Shown here: positions 1 through 4,278 of the stretch, in pieces
Position numbering within the stretch: position 1 is the first letter of the stretch
Layout: every line of letters starts with the position of its first letter
Assembly: GCA_934454215.1 (NCBI GenBank)
Contig: CAKSGG010000199.1
Span: 1-5,261, forward strand
Length of the DNA: 5,261 nucleotides
Direction of reading: 5' to 3'
Origin: an uncultured Clostridia bacterium
GTDB lineage: Bacteria; Bacillota; Clostridia; UBA1381
Notes under the pieces: model-generated
What the model was told of the DNA's origin: nothing
The model's database searches: none
What the model saw: only the letters and a program-made list of their open reading frames with translations
Translations under genes and position numbers: made by a program

Positions 1-73
1 TGTTTTCATCTATCCGGCTTATGCCGGTTATCATTTTTGTAAGCTGCCCGGCTGTGTTATACTCATACTGTAC
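1..73 (-). pseudogene. YD-repeat (Rhs core) fragment at window edge
   Basis: The minus strand reads VQYEYNTAGQLTKMITGISR, a clear YD-repeat signature (YEYNTAGQL), and remains open to the window edge. It is joined in frame to the HTH remnant upstream and has no start of its own in the window. It may be an isolated scrap, or the 5' edge of another Rhs segment lying outside the window to the left. Confidence 0.6.
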
Positions 74-226
74 CGAGCTTACTGTACTCTTACTCCATTG
101 ACTTTTTGTTTCTTCTTCAAGTTTTTTAGCAATTTGGCTGTAACTCAAACCTTGATTTTTTTAGGATTTCATAAGATTTAAGGTGCTTTCGTCAACTCTG
201 CTTTTCCGCCCTTCCCCTCGCACATT
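74..226 (-). pseudogene. Degenerate helix-turn-helix segment continuing the coiled-coil ORF
   Basis: This is the same frame as the coiled-coil ORF, after its TAA at 229-227. It reads GEGRKSRVDESTLNLMKS, a second in-frame TAA (163-161), then KNQGLSYSQIAKKL and QWSKSTVSS. The GRK...QGLSYSQIAKKL...WSKSTV pattern is typical of resolvase-like (HTH_7-type) DNA-binding helices found in serine recombinases and small coiled-coil HTH proteins of Gram-positive mobile elements. With two stops and no frameshift, nonsense mutation is the simplest explanation. At about position 74 the frame passes without a break into YD-repeat sequence, so the original 3' end of this gene is missing. Confidence 0.55.
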
Positions 227-454
227 TTATACGAGAGGCAGACGGTTATTAATTTCTGTACTGCTTTTTGAGGTGTTGTTTATCTGTTTTAGAAGATTTT
301 TATTTTCTGCTTTTAACATCTCAATTTTACTCTCATGTTCTGAAATTATTAAAGCAGACGCAGAAACCTGAAATTTTAAATCCTCAATTTCTTTTTCAAG
401 AGACAAATTCTTATCCAAAAGCTTCTGATTTTCTTCTTTTAGTTTTTGAAACAT
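227..454 (-). CDS. Small coiled-coil ORF, 5' part of an interrupted HTH gene
   Basis: 75 codons from an ATG with a near-perfect ribosome binding site (AGGAGGTG at 469-462, 7 bases away). Residues 1-60 are a leucine- and charge-rich helix with heptad character (MFQKLKEENQKLLDKN, IEMLKAENKNLLKQI), predicted to form a coiled coil; there is no membrane segment, unlike all its neighbours. The frame stops at TAA 229-227 but then stays open apart from one more TAA, and the downstream part encodes a helix-turn-helix. The ORF is therefore best read as the surviving front half of a coiled-coil plus HTH DNA-binding protein. Whether the 75-aa product is made or has any role is not visible. Confidence 0.55.
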   Translation of the reverse strand: MFQKLKEENQKLLDKNLSLEKEIEDLKFQVSASALIISEHESKIEMLKAENKNLLKQINNTSKSSTEINNRLPLV

Positions 455-461
455 TACACAA

Positions 462-469
462 CACCTCCT
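462..469 (-). promoter_or_regulatory. Strong ribosome binding site of the coiled-coil ORF
   Basis: AGGAGGTG on the minus strand, the full anti-16S complement, 7 bases before ATG 454. It shows that the broken coiled-coil/HTH gene once had its own efficient start, unlike the Rhs scraps. Confidence 0.65.
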
Positions 470-493
470 ATATTCGAAATAGCAATTTGTTTA

Positions 494-880
494 TTATTTT
501 TCTAGCGATTTATATTTTATAGTCACATCTTTTATTTCCTGTCTTTGCCTTGTTGTTTTGATGCTTTTATAATCATCTATATACAAAACATTACTTTCAA
601 GCCACTCTATACCATTTGGTGGTATCTCGCTTATATAAACATTGCCATTTCCCTTATTTAGCTTTTTCTCTTTTTCCAAAACCGAAACATGATATGTCCA
701 TCCAGTTGTTGCCCCGCCATTACTTTCAAACACATAAGCAGTATATTTCCCATCAGGTGATGAAATACTCTGAATAATATTGGGTTCAGCAAAAAATAAA
801 TTTTGAAAAAACTTTATTCCTACTAAAATTGTGGAGATGCAAAGGAATACAATTAATAATATGCATAATAACTTTTTCAT
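494..880 (-). CDS. Single-pass membrane protein resembling DUF5412 family, likely orphan immunity gene
   Basis: A 128-aa protein. The ATG at 901 is in frame but has no ribosome binding site and lies next to an Rhs remnant. The ATG at 880 has GGTGGTG 6 bases upstream and gives a clean N-terminus, MKKLLCILLIVFLCIS, so 880 is chosen. Residues 4-22 are a membrane anchor. The outer domain starts SISSPDGKYTAYVFES (38-53), then GGATTGWTYHVSV (55-67) and IEWLESNVLYIDD (91-103). The SPDGKY...GATT...W pattern resembles small Gram-positive lipoprotein-like or anchored proteins annotated as DUF5412; this match is from memory and moderate. Function is unknown. A YD-repeat scrap fills the space upstream (902-970), which suggests a leftover immunity gene of a decayed cassette. 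Confidence 0.75.
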   Translation of the reverse strand: MKKLLCILLIVFLCISTILVGIKFFQNLFFAEPNIIQSISSPDGKYTAYVFESNGGATTGWTYHVSVLEKEKKLNKGNGNVYISEIPPNGIEWLESNVLYIDDYKSIKTTRQRQEIKDVTIKYKSLEK

Positions 881-886
881 GTTAAT

Positions 887-893
887 CACCACC
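887..893 (-). promoter_or_regulatory. Ribosome binding site deciding start at 880
   Basis: GGTGGTG on the minus strand, 6 bases before ATG 880. The alternative in-frame ATG at 901 has nothing comparable upstream. Confidence 0.55.
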
Positions 894-901
894 AAATCCA
901 T

Positions 902-970
902 GAATTATTCATAAGCGGCACTGTCCGTCAATTCATCATTTACATATATTTCTTTTCTCAACAGCTGACC
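902..970 (-). pseudogene. YD-repeat remnant between two orphan genes
   Basis: Read on the minus strand, the space between the two small membrane-protein genes translates as GQLLRKEIYVNDELT, then DSAAYE and a TAA at 907-905. GQL...R...N..L......YEY is the usual YD-repeat pattern of Gram-positive Rhs proteins. The fragment begins within a couple of bases of the upstream gene's stop and has no start codon or ribosome binding site, so it is a non-functional scrap of Rhs coding sequence. Confidence 0.55.
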
Positions 971-971
971 T

Positions 972-1454
972 TTAACTTAAAAGTTCTTTTATCACATTTA
1001 TCCAATTGAAATCGTATATTGTTAAATAACTTTTAGGTGCATACAATCGTCTGAAAGAAGCTCGGTGTACGGGATATAATATATCCCAACTTTTAGACTC
1101 TATCTTATATATTGGGAACGTTTCGTTATCTTTCATTAATATTCGTTCATCATAATATATAAGAAATTTATTTTTGTTGTCAGCAGGCATTAAAAATAAT
1201 TTCACTTTGTCAAAATCTCTTTTATTTAACCGTTTATCTGGAGAATTGCCGGTCATTATATATCCTGCCATATAATCATAATCAAATTTATTGTTTTCAT
1301 ACTTCACTTCTGCCCATTCTGTCTCTCCCAATTTGGGTTCGTTTATAAAAACCATATGATTATTATTATTTCTTATACTAAACTTGATTGGAATAAAATC
1401 AAGTGATATAAGAAATGCTATGCATACTGCAGCCAATATAAATTTATTTTTCAT
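972..1454 (-). CDS. Single-pass membrane protein, likely orphan immunity gene
   Basis: A 160-aa protein. A TTG at 1457 is also in frame, but AGGTGA at 1467-1462 is spaced 7 bases from the ATG at 1454 and only 4 from the TTG, so the ATG is preferred. Residues 4-22 are hydrophobic after MKNK, giving an anchor or uncleaved signal; the remainder (INEPKLGETEWAEVKYEN, LMPADNKNKFLIYYDERI) is predicted to face outside. I recognise no family. The bases just upstream (1480-1520) still read as a degenerate Rhs fragment, so this gene probably once followed an Rhs toxin cassette whose toxin is gone. An accessory or unrelated membrane protein cannot be excluded. Confidence 0.72.
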   Translation of the reverse strand: MKNKFILAAVCIAFLISLDFIPIKFSIRNNNNHMVFINEPKLGETEWAEVKYENNKFDYDYMAGYIMTGNSPDKRLNKRDFDKVKLFLMPADNKNKFLIYYDERILMKDNETFPIYKIESKSWDILYPVHRASFRRLYAPKSYLTIYDFNWINVIKELLS

Positions 1455-1461
1455 CAATATG

Positions 1462-1467
1462 TCACCT
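1462..1467 (-). promoter_or_regulatory. Ribosome binding site deciding start at 1454
   Basis: AGGTGA on the minus strand, 7 bases before ATG 1454. Spacing to the in-frame TTG at 1457 would be only 4 bases, so the ATG is favoured. Confidence 0.55.
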
Positions 1468-1479
1468 GCCTTGCATCGC

Positions 1480-1520
1480 TGTATATAGTTATTTACGCTG
1501 AAAGCACCTTCGTCTGCATG
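1480..1520 (-). pseudogene. Degenerate Rhs tip remnant
   Basis: The minus strand reads ADEGAFSVNNY, matching GADGIAFSANDY at the start of the amidase cassette's Rhs tip. At the base level, 1484-1517 aligns without gaps to 3036-3069 with 26 of 34 identities by hand count. It lies between the amidase immunity candidate and the next membrane-protein gene, exactly where a lost Rhs cassette would have begun. The match is lost beyond this short stretch. Confidence 0.55.
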
Positions 1521-1534
1521 CTGATTGAGGCAAG

Positions 1535-2143
1535 TTATTCCATACCCAATTTATTGTAATTCTCTACCGCATCTTTTACTTTAAAATTATATTTACAATT
1601 GTCAACACTTAACCAGTCATTAAAGACATCTGCTCGGGCGACGGAATAAACCATTTGAACTTTTTGTTCATAAATCATATTTAAAATCTCATTTTCGCTT
1701 TTGCCGTTCTTCTTAATTACTATATATTGTCTCATTCCTGCTTGGCTCATAGCATCTGACGTAATACAATATATGCTGTCCCTTGGGTTAAATGTTTTTA
1801 TCATATTTCGCATATTCTTATCCGGTTTTATATAAAATTTCATTTCTTGTATGTCCTTATCCTCAGATAGGTTGTTTATTATGTAATACAACGATATAAA
1901 CATGTATTCATCTGGCGATTTATCAATTTTCTTTTTTAATTCATCTAATTCATCTGACTGGTGAAATTCACTAAAATACATGTCATAATTTTGCGTTGGT
2001 TCTATTTGAATGTCATTTATTTCGACAATAATCTTTTCATTGTAATATGTGTTTAAGCGATATTTGGTTATTCTAAATGCAATAAATGATATACATATAA
2101 GAATAAATGTAAAAATGAATATTATAAGACTTTTCTTTGTCAT
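1535..2143 (-). CDS. Single-pass membrane protein, candidate immunity to the amidase-type toxin
   Basis: A 202-aa protein that begins 11 bases after the toxin stop, with AAGGAG 7 bases before its ATG. The first five residues are MTKKS and residues 5-23 are strongly hydrophobic, giving an uncleaved anchor. The rest, Lys/Asp/Glu-rich and about 175 residues long, is predicted to face outside. It contains QSDELDELKKKIDKSPDEYM and a later stretch IYCITSDAMSQAGMRQYIVI. No known domain is recognised. Position directly behind an Rhs-toxin domain is the standard location of a cognate immunity gene in polymorphic toxin systems, and its topology suits blocking a hydrolase that works on the cell wall. 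It is much more AT-rich than the Rhs tip: 2101-2160 holds about 13 G/C of 60, against about 29 of 60 in 2821-2880. Confidence 0.8.
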   Translation of the reverse strand: MTKKSLIIFIFTFILICISFIAFRITKYRLNTYYNEKIIVEINDIQIEPTQNYDMYFSEFHQSDELDELKKKIDKSPDEYMFISLYYIINNLSEDKDIQEMKFYIKPDKNMRNMIKTFNPRDSIYCITSDAMSQAGMRQYIVIKKNGKSENEILNMIYEQKVQMVYSVARADVFNDWLSVDNCKYNFKVKDAVENYNKLGME

Positions 2144-2154
2144 ATTTATTCTCC

Positions 2155-2985
2155 TTATGCGTCATCTCTTATTCGAACTATATATACATATTGAAAATCT
2201 TCAGGGCTTTTTTTGTTATCAAGATAGGTTCCTAAGTCGCCGTCGTTTTTATCATCATCATGTTGTGCATATTTTATTCTACCATTGTCAGTAGAGACGA
2301 TTATGGCAGTATGTCCCATTTTCAAGTCTTTAGGATTTTGAAAATACATAACATCACCTGGCCTGATGCCATATAAATCAATCGCAGCAGAAATCCATTT
2401 TGATTCATGAATGCAGATAGCATTTCCATTTGCATAATTAGAATTGGGAAATTCACCTGTACAATTTGTGAATGCTTTAAATTGCTCCTCTGATACTGTC
2501 CATGTTTTAGAATAACTTCCTTTTACGTATTTTCTACTACCATAGGTAAGCCTGTAATACCAGTCATCAGAACTATGTAACTTCCCGGCAACTAAGCACC
2601 AAGATATAAAATTAGTGCAATCTTGTTCAAAACGCACAGGTGGCTTCCTATCATCGAAATTTTGTGCCCACTCACTCTTTCTGCTAAAAATTGAATATTT
2701 CATTGCATAGTCCACGGCAGCCCATCTATCATACAACCCCCATGGATCAACAAACGTTACCGGGTTATTTTTGCAATAGACATACCGGTTCGAGCCGTCC
2801 CGAGCAGGGCCCTCATTTATAAACCGTCCCGTTTCGGGGTTATAGTAACGGTTGCGCAGATATATCCAACCTGTTTCGGAATCATAGTATTCACCGCAGT
2901 AACGGAACGGATTTTCGTATGTTTCGGACATTTCGGTTATTTCGCCGAATGAATTATATTCATATGCATTTGTCTGTGTACCCAT
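2155..2985 (-). CDS. Rhs tip fused to Amidase_6-like cysteine hydrolase toxin
   Basis: An orphan Rhs cassette of 276 codons from ATG 2985. Residues 1-84 are the Rhs tip, nearly identical to that of the lipase cassette and ending in the canonical DPWGL. The C-terminal domain carries the hallmarks of the Amidase_6 family within the NlpC/P60-papain-like superfamily. WAAVDYAMKYS (88-98) comes first, then DCTNFISWCLVAG (122-134) with Cys123 as likely nucleophile, RPGDVMYFQ (208-216), GHTAIIVS (224-231) with His225 as likely general base, and YAQHDDD (239-245). Such folds usually cut amide bonds in peptidoglycan or protein, so an envelope target is likely but not proven. The ATG has no good ribosome binding site (the nearest GGAG-like stretch is about 25 bases away) and an in-frame TAA lies at 3084-3082, so the cassette may be poorly translated or silent unless recombined into a full-length Rhs gene. 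FISEDP in the other copy reads FINEGP here. Confidence 0.85.
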   Translation of the reverse strand: MGTQTNAYEYNSFGEITEMSETYENPFRYCGEYYDSETGWIYLRNRYYNPETGRFINEGPARDGSNRYVYCKNNPVTFVDPWGLYDRWAAVDYAMKYSIFSRKSEWAQNFDDRKPPVRFEQDCTNFISWCLVAGKLHSSDDWYYRLTYGSRKYVKGSYSKTWTVSEEQFKAFTNCTGEFPNSNYANGNAICIHESKWISAAIDLYGIRPGDVMYFQNPKDLKMGHTAIIVSTDNGRIKYAQHDDDKNDGDLGTYLDNKKSPEDFQYVYIVRIRDDA

Positions 2986-3021
2986 AAGAAAATCATTTAC
3001 ACGAGTAACATCTCCGTGAAT
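2746..3021 (-). repeat. Direct repeat, Rhs tip copy 1 (amidase cassette)
   Basis: Gap-free match to 4986-5261 at a constant offset of 2240 bases, with 10 mismatches in 276 bases by hand count (about 96% identity). It ends abruptly after the codons for TFVD, where the toxin domains diverge. The true repeat may extend further toward 3081, but the partner copy is cut by the window edge. Confidence 0.95.
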
Positions 3022-3081
3022 ATTTTTTACGTATGTATAGTCATTTGCACTGAAAGCGATTCCGTCCGCTCCGTATCGGTA
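2986..3081 (-). pseudogene. In-frame 5' extension of the second Rhs tip, truncated
   Basis: The Rhs frame continues upstream of ATG 2985 for 32 codons: YRYGADGIAFSANDY, then TYVKNIHGDVTRVNDFL. This is conserved Rhs sequence. It ends at an in-frame TAA (3084-3082), only about 20 bases after the stop of the preceding gene. No ATG, GTG or TTG occurs in this stretch, so the homologous region is longer than the translatable one. This shows the cassette was cut out of a longer Rhs gene. Confidence 0.7.
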
Positions 3082-3101
3082 TTACTTTAATTATACCTGA
3101 C

Positions 3102-3608
3102 TTATTCAAACTCTATTTTTTCTAAGCCTGTAATAATTTCTGCACCGTCTCCCTTAACACGATATATTTTTTCGCTTATTGTATCCTCTATAAAGAACTC
3201 GCCATAAATCAGAAAATTTTTCAGCATTTTTCCTTCGCCGTCAAAGTATTGAACCGAAGCGTCCGAGCTTAAGTTGGGTAATTTTTCTTTGGAGGAATTT
3301 GTAAGGGGTATATTGTTAAGATAATCCGCTATTTGTGTTATATGCTGCTTTTTCTCATATGTATAAATTCCTTTTTCATAGCTGTCGCAATCCGGCATTG
3401 AGACAACTCCGCCTATTTTGATTTTTGCTATGTTGTCTACGGGACAATCCAAGGATACTCTATGCTTAAAAGTTGTCTTTATTTCTTCCAGCATTAATTG
3501 GTTATTGCTGTTTGGTTCATGTAAAATAATTATAATTAGACCAATTATAAAACAACAAATCACGGCTGTGAAAATTTTTTTGATTTTAGTTACCTTCCCT
3601 GGAACCAT
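3102..3608 (-). CDS. Single-pass membrane protein of unknown function, possible orphan immunity
   Basis: A 168-aa protein with a good ribosome binding site (AGGGAGGG, 6 bases before ATG 3608). The N-terminus is basic (GKVTKIKK), followed by a hydrophobic anchor at about residues 11-29 and then a domain of about 135 residues predicted to face outside. That domain includes IAKIKIGGVVSMPDCDSYEKG and YFDGEGKMLKNFLIYGEFFI, a beta-rich pattern. I do not recognise the family. It sits between the immunity candidate of the lipase cassette (97 bases upstream) and the start of the second Rhs tip (20 bases downstream), with no toxin of its own next to it. It may be a second immunity or accessory gene for the lipase cassette, or an orphan immunity gene left from a lost cassette. 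Confidence 0.75.
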   Translation of the reverse strand: MVPGKVTKIKKIFTAVICCFIIGLIIIILHEPNSNNQLMLEEIKTTFKHRVSLDCPVDNIAKIKIGGVVSMPDCDSYEKGIYTYEKKQHITQIADYLNNIPLTNSSKEKLPNLSSDASVQYFDGEGKMLKNFLIYGEFFIEDTISEKIYRVKGDGAEIITGLEKIEFE

Positions 3609-3705
3609 CTTTTTCCCTCCCTATATCTTACTGGACTACCGTCATCTTTTTTTGCCTACATAATTCGTTACTGCCAAAGAAATGGTTGATAGCAAGAATT
3701 TAAGA

Positions 3706-4278
3706 TTAATTAAAAGTATTTTCTATTGGAGGATCACAATACCATCCAATAACCTTAAAACCATATTCATCTAAAAATAATTCGCTTTGTTCAGGATCTT
3801 TATAATATCCCAAGTTTGTATCAAAGACTTGTATATATGGCATTTCAGGTATACCTTTGTACTCGGGATCTCCTAAAAAATATTCTGCACTAGCAGTAGC
3901 AAGGACTATCTTGTATTGTTCAATGTTTTGCAAAAGAATTTCATCATGCTTAGGTTTATAATACTTAGGATTTCCTGCGGGATAATCAAAAAGCTCGTTA
4001 TTTTGTGCGTTTTTATAATACTTTTTCCATCTTCTTGTTTTCCCTCGACCTTCGTCAATATTAAATCCATCAAACTCACAAACTAAAGTATCACTTAGAG
4101 TTCTTACTTCTCTGCCAATTTCATACTTTAATGTGAAGTTAAATTCGGCAGATTTTATTGTAGGTGTTGGTGGGCTGGGAAAAAATAATATTCCACCGCC
4201 GAACACAAACCAAAATATAAATCCGATTATGAGCAGTACCGCAATGACAGTCCCTGTTATGATTAAAACCCTCTTCAA
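3706..4278 (-). CDS. Single-pass membrane protein, candidate immunity to the lipase toxin
   Basis: A 190-aa protein with a TTG start that overlaps the upstream toxin stop by 4 bases (TTGA), the coupling typical of a toxin-immunity pair. Its ribosome binding site, AGGAGG, lies inside the toxin's last codons. Residues 4-33 form one hydrophobic segment after two basic residues, followed by a Pro-rich linker (PSPPTPT) and a soluble domain predicted to lie outside the membrane. The soluble part contains TLVCEFDGFNIDEGRGKTRR and ends DPPIENTF. From memory it resembles a recurrent uncharacterised family of Clostridia, but I cannot name a domain. The immunity role is inferred from position and topology: an outward-facing anchored protein could intercept a lipase before it reaches the membrane. 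It could instead be an accessory protein. Confidence 0.8.
   Translation of the reverse strand: MKRVLIITGTVIAVLLIIGFIFWFVFGGGILFFPSPPTPTIKSAEFNFTLKYEIGREVRTLSDTLVCEFDGFNIDEGRGKTRRWKKYYKNAQNNELFDYPAGNPKYYKPKHDEILLQNIEQYKIVLATASAEYFLGDPEYKGIPEMPYIQVFDTNLGYYKDPEQSELFLDEYGFKVIGWYCDPPIENTFN

Noticed and set aside
14..27. Inverted repeat CCGGC-TTAT-GCCGG as a possible terminator
   Set aside because: Only a 5-bp stem, no T-run follows on either strand, and it lies inside YD-repeat coding sequence.
161..229. Two in-frame TAA codons as programmed readthrough or a recoded stop
   Set aside because: All other genes in the window use TAA or TGA as normal stops and no recoding signal is visible; nonsense decay is simpler.
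227..454. Coiled-coil start as the N-terminus of an IS66-type transposase
   Set aside because: The heptad helix and NNTSKSS vaguely recall IS66, but the downstream frame gives a resolvase-like HTH and no transposase domain or terminal inverted repeats are seen.
183..522. Plus-strand open frames opposite the coiled-coil ORF
   Set aside because: No convincing ribosome binding site or domain; the minus strand has a strong ribosome binding site and a coherent coiled-coil/HTH pattern.
3609..3705. Promoter for the 168-aa gene
   Set aside because: No -35/-10 pair with acceptable spacing could be found; only the ribosome binding site is clear.
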